The position numbers and the translations under genes are program-made. DNA of 64,000 nucleotides, taken from Paraliobacillus ryukyuensis. Its GTDB lineage: Bacteria; Bacillota; Bacilli; Bacillales; Amphibacillaceae. This document shows, piece by piece, positions 17,015 to 26,617 of this stretch (position 1 is the first letter of the stretch; each line of letters opens with the position of its first letter). The stretch covers positions 310,001 through 374,000 of the forward strand of contig NZ_QNRI01000001.1 in assembly GCF_003315295.1 (NCBI RefSeq). The letters are read 5' to 3'. The notes under the pieces were generated by a model. That model worked only from the letters and a program-made list of their open reading frames with translations. It had not been told where the DNA came from and searched no databases.

Positions 17015-17686
17015 TTAGATTATATCACCTGGCCATTGTTCTAAATGATAAGCCATATCCCAAAACATATACTCGTATTGCACACTAATAACAAAATGAT
17101 TTTTCATTCGCTCACGTTCAGCTGGCGTAACGGTCTCTGCAATTTCATTTAGGTGATTGATTTGCTCTTTCACTAAATTTTTGAACCACTCAGACCCATA
17201 GGCATTAAGCCATTCTTGGTAAATAGGTTCTTCTGGCTGTTTGTCCTTTAAAGCCTCCCCAACATCATGGTAAATCCAGTAGCATGGAAGGATAGCTGCA
17301 ATAATATCACCAAGGTGTCCTTGGTAAGCAGCTTGATATAAGTGCGATGTATAGGCATAGGCTGTTGGCGCTGGTTGAAACACGCGCTGATCTTGCTCGG
17401 TAATGTTTAATAATTTACTAAACGTTTCGTGTAAACTAAGTTCTGCTTCATACGTACCTTGTGCATGTACATTCATTTTTTTGGTCGTAGCTAAATCAGA
17501 TGCTTTTGCTGCTCCAAGTGATTGTACTTTAGCAAAATGTGTTAGATAATAAGCATCTTGCATGATATAAAACTTAAAATTTTCAAGTGGTAAAGTGCCC
17601 TCGCCTATTTCCTTCACAAATGGATGTTGAATACTCGCTTGCCAGACAGGTTCAATTTCTTGTTGAATTTGATCTGAAAATAACAT
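17015..17686 (-). CDS. tenA: Thiaminase II / aminopyrimidine aminohydrolase
   Basis: Salvages thiamine breakdown products by hydrolysing aminomethyl pyrimidine to HMP. 223 residues. The active-site Cys135 (AAILPCYWIYH) and Asp44 (YIMQDAYYL) sit at the positions known for Bacillus TenA. The start is the ATG after GGGAGAGAG; a longer frame to 17737 would run back into the riboswitch terminator. It is the only thiamine gene visible. It is controlled by the TPP riboswitch just upstream. Confidence 0.93.
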   Translation of the reverse strand: MLFSDQIQQEIEPVWQASIQHPFVKEIGEGTLPLENFKFYIMQDAYYLTHFAKVQSLGAAKASDLATTKKMNVHAQGTYEAELSLHETFSKLLNITEQDQRVFQPAPTAYAYTSHLYQAAYQGHLGDIIAAILPCYWIYHDVGEALKDKQPEEPIYQEWLNAYGSEWFKNLVKEQINHLNEIAETVTPAERERMKNHFVISVQYEYMFWDMAYHLEQWPGDII

Positions 17687-17710
17687 ATTGTTTACTCTCT
17701 CCCTTTTTAT

Positions 17711-17754
17711 ACAAATAAAAACCACTTTTCTCACCAACGCAGGTAGAAAAGTGG
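17711..17754 (-). terminator. Riboswitch-controlled terminator before tenA
   Basis: On the minus strand CCACTTTTC pairs with GAAAAGTGG. TTTTTATTTG follows. A preceding GGTTACGTGTAACC segment overlaps the first arm and can act as the alternative structure. Confidence 0.8.
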
Positions 17755-17772
17755 TTACACGTAACCCTTTTT

Positions 17773-17861
17773 CACTTCCCTACGCTAGTGTAAACTAGAT
17801 CAGGTTCAAAGGGTCTTGAAGGTGCACTTCAATCTCAGTTTTCTTAAAACACCCCTAGTGG
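17773..17861 (-). ncRNA. TPP riboswitch (THI element)
   Basis: The conserved blocks are present in order on the minus strand: AGGGGTG, ACTGAGAT, ACCCTTTGAACCTGATCTAG, and GCGTAGGGAAGTG. P1 is closed by CCACT and AGTG. High thiamine pyrophosphate should favour the downstream terminator and shut off tenA. Confidence 0.96.
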
Positions 17862-17917
17862 TTTGAATTTGCAATTATTTTGTCTCCATCATAACATGTC
17901 TACTAATTATGTCAAAT

Positions 17918-19636
17918 TTATCCTAACATTGATTGTTCTAATTGTTTCATTTCATATAAATAGCCCTTACGTTTCATTAATTCATCATATCTTCCGCTTT
18001 CGATGATTTTTCCATACTCCATCACGATGATTTGGTCCATTTTCTCTAATCCATTAATTCGATGACTAACGAGTAATAATGTGTCATCTTGGGCTAACGT
18101 TTCAATATGATCAAGAATGACTTGTTCTGTTTTCGCGTCTAACGAAGATGTTGGTTCATCTAGGATCCAGAGCTTCCCGCTTTTTAACATGGCCCGTGCA
18201 ATAGCTAGACGTTGTTTTTCCCCTCCAGACAGATTTTCCCCTCGTTCAGCAACATGTCCTTCTAATGAAAAATGATCTAACAGCACACGTTTTAACATAT
18301 CTTCTAACAATCGATCACTAGCATTTTCGTCTGCGATTAACAAGTTTTCTCTAATTGTTCCATAAAAAAAGTGGTTTTCTTGTAATACAACTCGTGTTTG
18401 CTCCCAAATTGATGTTGCCCGAATCATTGTATAGTTTTGCTCATTCCAGAATAAATCCCCTTTTTCAGCAAATTGCAATTTAATCAATAATTGTAGCAAG
18501 GTTGATTTACCAGAACCACTTGCGCCAACAATCGCAGTTTTACTTCCTCGTGGAATTGTTATTGAAATGTCTGATAGCGTCTTTCGCCAATCGCCATGAT
18601 AACTGAATGCAACATGATTCATCCTTAGATAAGGTGCACTATCTGTACTTAATGCTGCATTTCCTTGATCAAGTGAAACATCATGGTCATTGACGACTTC
18701 ATCTAAACGTGTCACAGCTGTTTGGCTTTCTTGATAATAAATAGGAAATACACCCATCGGAGCAATTGGTTCAAATACTGTTAACGAAATCATCACTAAC
18801 ATCGCAAGAAAAATACCTTCCAGATCCCCAATTGCTACTAGATAAGCTCCCACTGCTAGCACTAACCAACTTGTCATAAAAGTGACAAAGCCAGTAAATG
18901 ATTGATTGAATGCTTTGTTGATATTTTCATGGTTCTGTGTTTGACTATAGTTATTCGCTTGTGAAAGTAGAGCTTGTCTTTTATTATCTACTTGTTGAAA
19001 TAATTTCAATTCTTTAAAACCAAACATAAATTCCGTAACTTCCGTCGATAACTTTCCTCGTTCTGCGCTTACTTGCTGTTTAATGTTTAGTTGTTTTAAT
19101 GAAAACAAGAACGGGATAAGTAAAGTTGTTATTAAATATCCAACGAATAATATCACAGCAACTGCCCATGAATAAAACGTTGTAAAGAAAATTGTGCTTA
19201 CAAATACCAATACTAAAACAATTGGCGGATAAAACACGCGTAAAAAGAAGTTTTGTAAACTTTCCACATCGCCAACCACTCTTCCTAATAAATCGCCACT
19301 ACGATATTTACGAAAAATTTGTGGTACTAATGGTTCTAGCTTCTCAAAGAATTCTACTCGTAAATTACTTAAGATAGTAAACGTTGCTCGGTGAGAGACT
19401 AGCCTTTCTGCATATTTCGCGCTAGCTTTAATAAAACCAAGTAATTTCACGGTTGAAGTTAATACGATTAGTGCATACAAGGGTGGTACTAATGCTGCTT
19501 TAGAAATAAGATAACCACTAGCCGCAAATAATCCAACACTAGAAATGCCAGCGATAAAACCAAAGATAACAGCAGAGATAATATCTTTTTTTTCAACCCA
19601 TAATACCTTAATTAGTTGTTTCATTGGAGTCATCAA
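17918..19636 (-). CDS. cydC: Thiol exporter ABC transporter, CydC subunit
   Basis: Half of the CydDC ABC transporter, which exports cysteine or glutathione and is needed for cytochrome bd assembly. 572 residues: an N-terminal six-helix membrane domain, then an ATPase domain with Walker A GASGSGKST, signature LSGGEKQRLAIARA, Walker B LWILDEP and the switch His in VSHR. Its start overlaps the cydD stop by four bases. It is the last gene of cydABDC. No terminator is visible before the TPP riboswitch, so readthrough into tenA control is possible. Confidence 0.93.
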   Translation of the reverse strand: MMTPMKQLIKVLWVEKKDIISAVIFGFIAGISSVGLFAASGYLISKAALVPPLYALIVLTSTVKLLGFIKASAKYAERLVSHRATFTILSNLRVEFFEKLEPLVPQIFRKYRSGDLLGRVVGDVESLQNFFLRVFYPPIVLVLVFVSTIFFTTFYSWAVAVILFVGYLITTLLIPFLFSLKQLNIKQQVSAERGKLSTEVTEFMFGFKELKLFQQVDNKRQALLSQANNYSQTQNHENINKAFNQSFTGFVTFMTSWLVLAVGAYLVAIGDLEGIFLAMLVMISLTVFEPIAPMGVFPIYYQESQTAVTRLDEVVNDHDVSLDQGNAALSTDSAPYLRMNHVAFSYHGDWRKTLSDISITIPRGSKTAIVGASGSGKSTLLQLLIKLQFAEKGDLFWNEQNYTMIRATSIWEQTRVVLQENHFFYGTIRENLLIADENASDRLLEDMLKRVLLDHFSLEGHVAERGENLSGGEKQRLAIARAMLKSGKLWILDEPTSSLDAKTEQVILDHIETLAQDDTLLLVSHRINGLEKMDQIIVMEYGKIIESGRYDELMKRKGYLYEMKQLEQSMLG

Positions 19637-21363
19637 GCGGTACCTCCTTGCTGAATGGTTACCATTTCTCGATAAGCTGGTAGGGCAGCATAAAGTTCAT
19701 CATGCGTGCCATTACCTGTTATTCGCCCCTCTTGCAAAAAGACAATTTTATCGGCGTCTTTGATCGTATGCAAACGATGGGCTATCGTAATCACTGTGCC
19801 GAATGTTTGCAACTCTTTCGTTGATTGCTGTAATATCCGCTCTGTTTGAAGATCTAATCCTCTCGTGGGCTCATCTAATAGGACGACATTTGGCTGCTTA
19901 ATAAAAGCACGCGCAATCGCAACGCGTTGTTTTTCTCCGCTCGATAATCCTCGCCCTCCTTCACCAATATAGGTTTGATAGGTTTCGGGTAAAGAGTCAA
20001 TTAATGTTGCAATTCCCGCTTTTCTTGCGGCATCCTTAACATCCTCATCTGTTATTGATTCACTAGCCCCGATCGCGATATTTTCTCTAATTGTGCCAGC
20101 AAATATATAAGGATCTTGTGAAATATAACTAACTTGGTTCAGCCAACTAGCCTCCGTATATGTTAACAACGACTCTCCATTAATCGTTAGCTGTCCCTGC
20201 TCGGGACTGATCATACCCGCAAACAAATTTAATAAAGTTGATTTACCTGCTCCACTTGGTCCAACAATAGCAATTTTTTCATTTGGGTGACAAATAAATG
20301 AAATATCTTCTAATGCAAAACGATCTGCACCATATCGAAATGTAACATTTTCTAAAACAATGGTCGGCACTTGATCCGAATTTTCAAAGACTTGATTGCC
20401 CCATTTAACTGGTACAACACTTGTTTCGAACGATTCAAAGACTTTTTTGGCAGCACCCATACTACTACGACCATTATGAAAAGTTGTTCCTAATTCTTTT
20501 AGAGCGGTGTAAAATTCCGGAACTAATATCAATACAAAAAAAGCAGTAAAGAAAGTGATCCCATTATACAACACTAATTGAAAGGCGATTTCTAAAGCGA
20601 CAATCCCGATACTCAACATGGAAATTACTTCAAGCATAAATGATTGTGTAAAGGCTATTTTTAATATATCCATCGTTGTATCACGAAAACCAAGACTGCT
20701 TCTCTCAATCTCTTTCTTTTTTTGATCCGTGCGATTAAATAATTTCAATGTAACTAGCCCTTTTAACGTATCTAAAAATGTACCAGAAAACGCGGCCATT
20801 TTGTCCAATTTTTCTTCTGATTTCTTTTGCGTTTGTATCCCAATTACAATCATATAAATCGGAATAAATGGTGCAGTAACCATTAGAATAATGCCCGAGT
20901 TCATATGCTGTGTAAAAATAATAATTAGTGTCAATAAAGGAACAAAAGCACTTTGCATTACTTGTGGAATAAATTGGCTATAAAAACTATCCATTTCATC
21001 GACGCCATCAAGTAACAAACTCACTTTCTCACCTGTTTGACCACGATTTTCCATGCTAGTAATTTCATTACGATATTTATTTAACAATCTAACGCGTGTT
21101 TGTTTTTTTACGTGACTTGCGATAGATATGCCAATTTTTTTACTAAGATAATCGGCTGTAGCGCGAATCAAAAGTGCACCAAATAAAATGATGAGCCATT
21201 TAACAATAGACAAAAATGATACATCATCTATATAGATACCATTCACTACATATGTAATTGCTAAAGCTTGAATGATAATGGACGTTCCTAACAACAACGT
21301 TAGGAACGCCAGCATGATTAAACGTAACTTATGCATTTGTAAAGATTGTTTAATTTGATTCAT
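19633..21363 (-). CDS. cydD: Thiol exporter ABC transporter, CydD subunit
   Basis: Partner half-transporter of CydC. 576 residues: a six-helix membrane domain over the first 300 residues, then an ATPase with [36 protein letters not shown] and IAHRLHT. It lies 24 bases after cydB and overlaps cydC by four bases, so assembly factors and oxidase subunits are co-transcribed. The signature reads LSSGE rather than LSGGE, a tolerated variant. Confidence 0.93.
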   Translation of the reverse strand: MNQIKQSLQMHKLRLIMLAFLTLLLGTSIIIQALAITYVVNGIYIDDVSFLSIVKWLIILFGALLIRATADYLSKKIGISIASHVKKQTRVRLLNKYRNEITSMENRGQTGEKVSLLLDGVDEMDSFYSQFIPQVMQSAFVPLLTLIIIFTQHMNSGIILMVTAPFIPIYMIVIGIQTQKKSEEKLDKMAAFSGTFLDTLKGLVTLKLFNRTDQKKKEIERSSLGFRDTTMDILKIAFTQSFMLEVISMLSIGIVALEIAFQLVLYNGITFFTAFFVLILVPEFYTALKELGTTFHNGRSSMGAAKKVFESFETSVVPVKWGNQVFENSDQVPTIVLENVTFRYGADRFALEDISFICHPNEKIAIVGPSGAGKSTLLNLFAGMISPEQGQLTINGESLLTYTEASWLNQVSYISQDPYIFAGTIRENIAIGASESITDEDVKDAARKAGIATLIDSLPETYQTYIGEGGRGLSSGEKQRVAIARAFIKQPNVVLLDEPTRGLDLQTERILQQSTKELQTFGTVITIAHRLHTIKDADKIVFLQEGRITGNGTHDELYAALPAYREMVTIQQGGTA

Positions 21364-21387
21364 CGTCGATCGATCCTTTATAAAAGG

Positions 21388-22401
21388 TTATTTTTTTCCT
21401 TTTGCATAATCCGCATTAAATAAGAATAAACGCATCAATAAAATAAGTGATGGAACAAGTAATAATAACCCACCAATAAATGCAATGATTAAAGCAATTG
21501 CCATCGCGTCTGAAGTCACACTATCATGCACGCTAACATAAGGATCAAGTAAATATGGATACTTCGCAACACCGTAACCGAAAAATGCAAAGAAAAATTG
21601 TAACATAATGGCGATAAACGCAACACCATAGTACTTACCGATATATAGTAAGCCCATACCAATGGCAAAGAATGCTATTGATAAACCAAACACCCACCAC
21701 AAATCAAGCATATTATCAAAATGACGCTCGTTTCGTTGACTTAATGCAATCATCGTTGTTAAGGCCATAATTATCGTTGGTGTTGCCCAAAATAATGCCC
21801 ATTTTCTTACTAAATTAAGTGCATCGATATCTTTTGCTCTAGAAGCATAATAAGTTAAAAAGCTTGCACTAATGAATAGTAAAGCGGTGATTGCTAGTCC
21901 AACAATACTCCATGACAACGGGCTTGTGAATAGTTCAAGATAGTTAAGAGATACAACTCCGTTTGCTTCAGTAATAAATCCGCCTTCCGAAATCGTCAAA
22001 GCAGTCGATAAAGAGGCAGGAATCAATAATCCAGTCGCTCCATATAAAAACATGTATACGTTATTTTGCTTTGATCCATAATTTTCGAAAGCATAGAAAG
22101 AACCTCTTATCGCCAACAAAATAATTGCAAAACTTGCTGGAACAAGCAAAGCTGAACCAAAGTAATAAGCACTTTTTGGGAAGAACCCAACAATACCAAC
22201 AAAAAAGAACACTAAGAATACGTTCGTTACTTCCCAAACAGGAGAAAGATAACGAGATATAATTTGATTAATAATATGGTCTCGTTTTGTTACTTTTGCA
22301 TAATAAGCAAAAAATCCAGCACCAAAATCAATTGAAGCAACAATTAAATAACCGTAAAGAAACAACCATAAAACGGAGATTCCAATAAGCTCGTAACTCA
22401 T
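21388..22401 (-). CDS. cydB: Cytochrome bd quinol oxidase subunit II
   Basis: Membrane subunit II of the high-affinity bd oxidase. 337 residues with eight or nine hydrophobic helices. The N-terminal motif GYLIVASIDFGAGFFAYY and the Trp-Glu-Val-Thr-Asn element (SPVWEVTNVFLVF) are typical. It overlaps the cydA stop by one base (TAATG), so translation is coupled. Confidence 0.94.
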   Translation of the reverse strand: MSYELIGISVLWLFLYGYLIVASIDFGAGFFAYYAKVTKRDHIINQIISRYLSPVWEVTNVFLVFFFVGIVGFFPKSAYYFGSALLVPASFAIILLAIRGSFYAFENYGSKQNNVYMFLYGATGLLIPASLSTALTISEGGFITEANGVVSLNYLELFTSPLSWSIVGLAITALLFISASFLTYYASRAKDIDALNLVRKWALFWATPTIIMALTTMIALSQRNERHFDNMLDLWWVFGLSIAFFAIGMGLLYIGKYYGVAFIAIMLQFFFAFFGYGVAKYPYLLDPYVSVHDSVTSDAMAIALIIAFIGGLLLLVPSLILLMRLFLFNADYAKGKK

Positions 22402-23753
22402 TATTTATCCGCTCCTTCCTCAAATACAGGAGTATTTTTCTCTAATTCCAATTCAGCGGGATTATCTTTAAACAGTTTACGCAATGTAATCACACATAGT
22501 GTTCCTAACACGACATACAATAGTAAGAATAAGAAGAACATATGTGTAATATAAGGTGAGCTAGTAGCCGCTTCTTCGACAGTCATATAGCCACGCAAAA
22601 TCCACGGCTGTCTACCCTCTTCTGCATAGATCCAACCAAATTCAACTGCAAGCATAGCTAAAGGACCACTTAATACCATTAGCCATAGAAATAACTTATT
22701 GTTTGCGTTCCATTTTTTAATAATTGAAAACAATAAATAAATAAACGAAATACCTACTAAAAACATCCCGATCGACACCATTAAATCAAACATATAGTGT
22801 ATCCATAGAGGTGGTCGTTCATTTTCAGGGGTAGCTTCTAAACCAGTAACTTCAGCCATAAAGTTACCATGAGCAAGGAAGCTTAAAAATCCTGGTAATC
22901 GTATTTCTCCTACGACCTCATTGTCTTCGTTTAACCAACCAAAAAGTATTAGGTCAGCATTCTTTTCCGTTTCAAAATGCCACTCAGCTGCAGCTAATTT
23001 TTCTGGCTGATGTTCAGCTAAAAATTTTGCAGATGCATCCCCAGCAACAGCCGTAACAATAGAAAATACAAACATAGAAATAACCGTCAACTTCAATGCT
23101 TTTTTATGGTATTGTTGTGCACCTTTTTTGCGTAATAAAGCAAATGCAGCAATTGTTGCAAGGATAGCTGCAACTGTCACATAAGAACCACCTAACACGT
23201 GAGCTACTCGTGTTGGGGTGGACGGATTTAACATAGCTGCTATTGGATTAACCGCAGCAAATTCGCCATTTTCCATCATGAATCCATCTGGCGTATTCAT
23301 AAAAGAGTTTACTGTTGTAATAAATAAAGCTGAGATACCTGCACCAATCAGTACTGGAATAGAAAACAGCCAATGAATGTATGGATTCTTAAAGCGATTC
23401 CACGTATATAAATAAATTCCAAGAAAGATTGCTTCAAAGAAGAATGCAAATACTTCCATAAATAATGGTAGGGCAATCACGTTACCAGCCAACTGCATGA
23501 AATTTGGCCAAACAAGTGACAATTGTAACCCAATAGCAGTCCCTGTCACAACACCAATTGCAACTGTAATAACAAAACCACGTGCCCATCGTTTGGCAAG
23601 TAGTATGTAATGGTCGTCTCTTTTCTTAATCCCTATAAATTCCGCTATGGAAATAAATAATGGCACACCTACGCCTAAGGTAGCAAAAATAATATGAAAT
23701 CCTAACGTCATCGCTGTAATTAAACGACTCATAATAACTGTATCAAATTCCAC
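22401..23753 (-). CDS. cydA: Cytochrome bd quinol oxidase subunit I
   Basis: Haem-bearing subunit that oxidises quinol and reduces oxygen to water. 450 residues from a GTG (VEFDTVIMSR) placed six bases after GAGAGGG; the upstream ATG at 23774 covers that site. Haem ligands are expected at His in MTLGFHIIFATLG, His in TRVAHVLGGSYVT and Met in the loop before GWIYAEEGRQPW. The quinol loop is the short form usual in Gram-positives. First gene of the cyd operon, with a Rex-like site at its promoter. Confidence 0.94.
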   Translation of the reverse strand: MEFDTVIMSRLITAMTLGFHIIFATLGVGVPLFISIAEFIGIKKRDDHYILLAKRWARGFVITVAIGVVTGTAIGLQLSLVWPNFMQLAGNVIALPLFMEVFAFFFEAIFLGIYLYTWNRFKNPYIHWLFSIPVLIGAGISALFITTVNSFMNTPDGFMMENGEFAAVNPIAAMLNPSTPTRVAHVLGGSYVTVAAILATIAAFALLRKKGAQQYHKKALKLTVISMFVFSIVTAVAGDASAKFLAEHQPEKLAAAEWHFETEKNADLILFGWLNEDNEVVGEIRLPGFLSFLAHGNFMAEVTGLEATPENERPPLWIHYMFDLMVSIGMFLVGISFIYLLFSIIKKWNANNKLFLWLMVLSGPLAMLAVEFGWIYAEEGRQPWILRGYMTVEEAATSSPYITHMFFLFLLLYVVLGTLCVITLRKLFKDNPAELELEKNTPVFEEGADK

Positions 23754-23772
23754 AAAAATCCCTCTCTTTCGC

Positions 23773-23790
23773 ATGTGAAAATATTCACTA
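23773..23790. promoter_or_regulatory. Rex-like operator in front of cydA
   Basis: ATGTGAAAATATTCACTA. It fits the Rex consensus TTGTGA-N6-TCACAA at most conserved positions and has the inner dyad GTGAA/TTCAC. It overlaps the expected transcription start. Rex represses cyd genes when NADH is low. Confidence 0.7.
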
Positions 23791-23794
23791 TATA

Positions 23795-23803
23795 ATTATA
23801 ACA
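23795..23803 (-). promoter_or_regulatory. Extended -10 of the cydA promoter
   Basis: On the minus strand TGT TATAAT. The -35 region is weak. The predicted start of transcription falls inside the Rex-like site. Confidence 0.55.
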
Positions 23804-23956
23804 TTTATAACTTTTAAATAATTTCCGTTCTTACATTTTAAACTTTATGGTTTGTAAAGTTGTGAATGATTTATGACTATTCCGTGACACTTTTTTGAAT
23901 TACAATAATGAACTCCTTTTCCTATTTCCCTTTTTGTCTTTGTTAAACTAAGTATT

Positions 23957-23990
23957 AAAAAAAGACACCACATTTTATAATGTGTGCCTC
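23957..23990 (-). terminator. Terminator after htpG
   Basis: On the minus strand GGCACACATT pairs with AATGTGGTGTC around a 4-base loop (one or two mismatches). Seven T follow. Confidence 0.75.
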
Positions 23991-24030
23991 TTTTCAAACA
24001 TTAAACAATTATTATTAAACTTATATATAA

Positions 24031-25914
24031 TTAAGAAGATATAGCCTTCCAAATATCATTTGTGAATACGACAGGATCTTCAACCGATAATCCTTCAATC
24101 AAAAGCGCTTGATTATACAAGATATTCGTCAATAAATCTGTCCGATCATGGTGATTGGAATCAAATGATGTTTGTAATAATTGAAAAACATCATGATTTG
24201 GGTTTACTTCTAAGATCTTATCTGCTTTTATTTGTTGATTGTTAGGCATCATATTTAACACCTTTTCCATTTCGATTGAAATATCACCATCATTGCTTAA
24301 ACAAACCGGATGTGATTTAAGGCGTTTGGAAATTCGAACATCTTTGACCTTATCTTCTAAAACTGTTTTCATATAGGCTAATAATGCTTGATTTTCTTTC
24401 ACTTCATCTTCAGTATCTGACTGTTCTTCTGATTCAAATCCTAGGTCCCCACTGGCGACTGACTTAAATTCTTTTTCTTGGTAATTTGCTAACATTTTAA
24501 CTGCAAATTCATCAACATCGTCTGTCAAATACAAGACCTCATAACCTTTATCTAATACAAATTCAGTCTGAGGTAATCGTTCAATTCGATCATTAGTTTC
24601 CCCTGTTGCATAGTAGATATAGGCTTGATCTGCTTCCATACGATCAACGTATTCAGCAAGTGTTACTAGCTTTTTCTCTTTGGAAGAATAGAAAAGTAGT
24701 AAGTCTTGAAGAACATTTTTGTTTTGACCAAAATCACTATAGACACCGTATTTCAACTGGCGTCCAAATGATTCAAAGAACGCTTCATACTTTTCACGAT
24801 CATTCTTTAACAATTTTTGCAATTCGCTTTTTACTTTTCGATTAATATTTTTTGCAATTAGTTTTAATTGACGATCATGTTGTAGCATTTCTCGAGAGAT
24901 ATTTAGAGAAAGATCTTCTGAGTCAACTAAACCTTTCACAAAACTAAAGTAATCCGGAAGTAAATCTGCACATTTATTCATGATAAGCACACCATTTGAA
25001 TAAAGTTCTAAGCCTTTTTCGTATTCTGCAGAATAATAATTGTATGGCATAGATTCCGGGATATACAGAATAGCATCGTAACGGATATTCCCATCCACAC
25101 TTAAATGAATATGTTGTAGTGGTTGATCATAACCATAATGTTTTTCCTTGTAGAATTGATGGTAATCTGCCTCTGTTAATTCGCTTTTATTTTTCTTCCA
25201 GATTGGTATCATACTGTTAACCGTTTTTTCTTCCATTACCTCAGTTGGTTCTTCCCCATCTTCTTGTGGCTGCTGGGAGACAATGTCCATTTTGATTGGG
25301 TAACGAATAAAATCAGAGTATTTTTTAATCATTGATTTTAATTGATTCGTTTCTAGAAATTGATCGAAATCGTCTTCTTCATTTTCACTTTCTTTAATGG
25401 TTAAAGTGATCTCAGTACCTACGTTTGTTTTATTGGAAGGTTCGATTGTATATCCTTCTGCTCCTTCAGATACCCACACGTAAGCTTGGTCACTATCAAT
25501 CGACTTGGTGCGAACGGTCACTTTGTCTGCTACCATAAATGCTGCATAAAAGCCTACACCAAATTGTCCGATAATATCATGTCCATCTTTTAATTCATTA
25601 TCTTTTTTAAAAGCCAGTGATCCGCTTTTTGCGATTACCCCTAAATGATCAACTAGTTCTTCTTTGGTCATCCCAATCCCAGTGTCTTCAATCGTTAATT
25701 CTCTTTTTTCCTTATTAGGGGTTATCTTTATGTAATAATCATCAGGATGAAATGTAAGATTATCATTTGTTAAAGCCTTATAATATAACTTATCAATTGC
25801 ATCGCTTGCATTCGAAATTAGTTCTCGTAAAAACACTTCTCGCTGAGAATAAATCGAATTAATCATCATTTCTAACAAGCGTTTTGATTCTGCTTCAAAC
25901 TGTTTGGTTGTCAT
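24031..25914 (-). CDS. htpG: Chaperone protein HtpG (Hsp90)
   Basis: ATP-dependent chaperone. 627 residues, full length. The N-terminal ATPase motifs of the GHKL fold are present: [43 protein letters not shown] and NVGTEITL. The middle-domain Arg loop ([10 protein letters not shown]) is also present. GGAGA precedes the ATG. The promoter carries a CIRCE-like repeat, which suggests HrcA control rather than the CIRCE-free control described for Bacillus subtilis htpG. Confidence 0.97.
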   Translation of the reverse strand: MTTKQFEAESKRLLEMMINSIYSQREVFLRELISNASDAIDKLYYKALTNDNLTFHPDDYYIKITPNKEKRELTIEDTGIGMTKEELVDHLGVIAKSGSLAFKKDNELKDGHDIIGQFGVGFYAAFMVADKVTVRTKSIDSDQAYVWVSEGAEGYTIEPSNKTNVGTEITLTIKESENEEDDFDQFLETNQLKSMIKKYSDFIRYPIKMDIVSQQPQEDGEEPTEVMEEKTVNSMIPIWKKNKSELTEADYHQFYKEKHYGYDQPLQHIHLSVDGNIRYDAILYIPESMPYNYYSAEYEKGLELYSNGVLIMNKCADLLPDYFSFVKGLVDSEDLSLNISREMLQHDRQLKLIAKNINRKVKSELQKLLKNDREKYEAFFESFGRQLKYGVYSDFGQNKNVLQDLLLFYSSKEKKLVTLAEYVDRMEADQAYIYYATGETNDRIERLPQTEFVLDKGYEVLYLTDDVDEFAVKMLANYQEKEFKSVASGDLGFESEEQSDTEDEVKENQALLAYMKTVLEDKVKDVRISKRLKSHPVCLSNDGDISIEMEKVLNMMPNNQQIKADKILEVNPNHDVFQLLQTSFDSNHHDRTDLLTNILYNQALLIEGLSVEDPVVFTNDIWKAISS

Positions 25915-25945
25915 TTGTTGTTTTCTCCTCTCCTCATTTATCAGA

Positions 25946-25972
25946 TTAGCACTTTAACAAGCTTTGTGCTAA
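25946..25972. promoter_or_regulatory. CIRCE-like element (HrcA operator) at htpG
   Basis: TTAGCACTT, nine bases, TTGTGCTAA. The CIRCE consensus is TTAGCACTC-N9-GAGTGCTAA. The outer seven bases of both arms are exact and only the inner bases differ. It begins 7 bases after the -10. Confidence 0.8.
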
Positions 25973-25979
25973 TGTCAAC

Positions 25980-26008
25980 TATATATCATGATTTTGATAT
26001 TCTGTCAA
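25980..26008 (-). promoter_or_regulatory. htpG promoter
   Basis: On the minus strand TTGACA (26003-26008), 17-base spacer, TATATA (25980-25985), with TG one base before the -10. This is a near-perfect sigma-A promoter. Confidence 0.85.
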
Positions 26009-26043
26009 CAAAAAACCTACCTTCTTTGTAAAGGTAGGTTTTT
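26009..26043. terminator. Terminator after the IDEAL-like gene
   Basis: AAAAACCTACCTT pairs with AAAGGTAGGTTTTT around a short loop. It is T-rich on both strands. Confidence 0.88.
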
Positions 26044-26045
26044 CG

Positions 26046-26429
26046 TTATGAATGATGATCTGTATGTTGTGTCTTATGTTTAGGTAAGGTATGAAAATTT
26101 CCTTTTTTCTTGTGTTTTTTTAAATATTGAAGTTGGTTTAGAAGTTCATTGAACCATTCCTGATCACGTGTCTCAAGAGCAAAATCAATTAATTGCTTCA
26201 GTTGAATTTCTGTTTTTAAGAGATTATTATCCAAACGGTTGATTTTCGATTGATTAATTTGAATACTATGCCCCATTAACATTTTATTGTCACTTGCTAC
26301 GACTCGTAATTGAATGACATTATGATCTAATGCATTTTTTTCAACAAATCCATGAATCAGTTCGCCTCTACTTGATTTCGCGCTTACCCAATCACCAACT
26401 TGAACAGATGTGTTATGATTCGTTCCCAT
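26046..26429 (-). CDS. IDEAL-like domain protein, unknown role
   Basis: 127 residues. The first 65 form a small beta-rich domain (VGDWVSAKSSRGELIHGFVE) of KOW or SH3 type. Residues about 77-100 (LKQLIDFALETRDQEWFNELLNQL) match the IDEAL pattern IDxALdxxDxxxFxxL known from ComK- and YpiB-related Bacillus proteins. The tail is rich in Lys and His. The ATG follows AAAGGTGGTG. Such proteins usually mediate protein contacts. No partner is visible here. Confidence 0.6.
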   Translation of the reverse strand: MGTNHNTSVQVGDWVSAKSSRGELIHGFVEKNALDHNVIQLRVVASDNKMLMGHSIQINQSKINRLDNNLLKTEIQLKQLIDFALETRDQEWFNELLNQLQYLKKHKKKGNFHTLPKHKTQHTDHHS

Positions 26430-26617
26430 GCATTGGCACCACCTTTATTATTTAACCCTATTTATAATTTTTACACTTACGACTAATTCATACTTATATT
26501 TCATTAACTTGAGAAATGAAACCATTTATTAAGCGAAAAGTATTTATTAACCAAAAATTATAAATTGTTATTTTATATTGTATGGACTAAGGCGATACAT
26601 GTCAATTTAAATGCCTA

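Noticed and set aside
23861-23880. TTGTGA half site upstream of cydA as a second Rex site
   Set aside because: The right half (TATGAC) does not match TCACAA.
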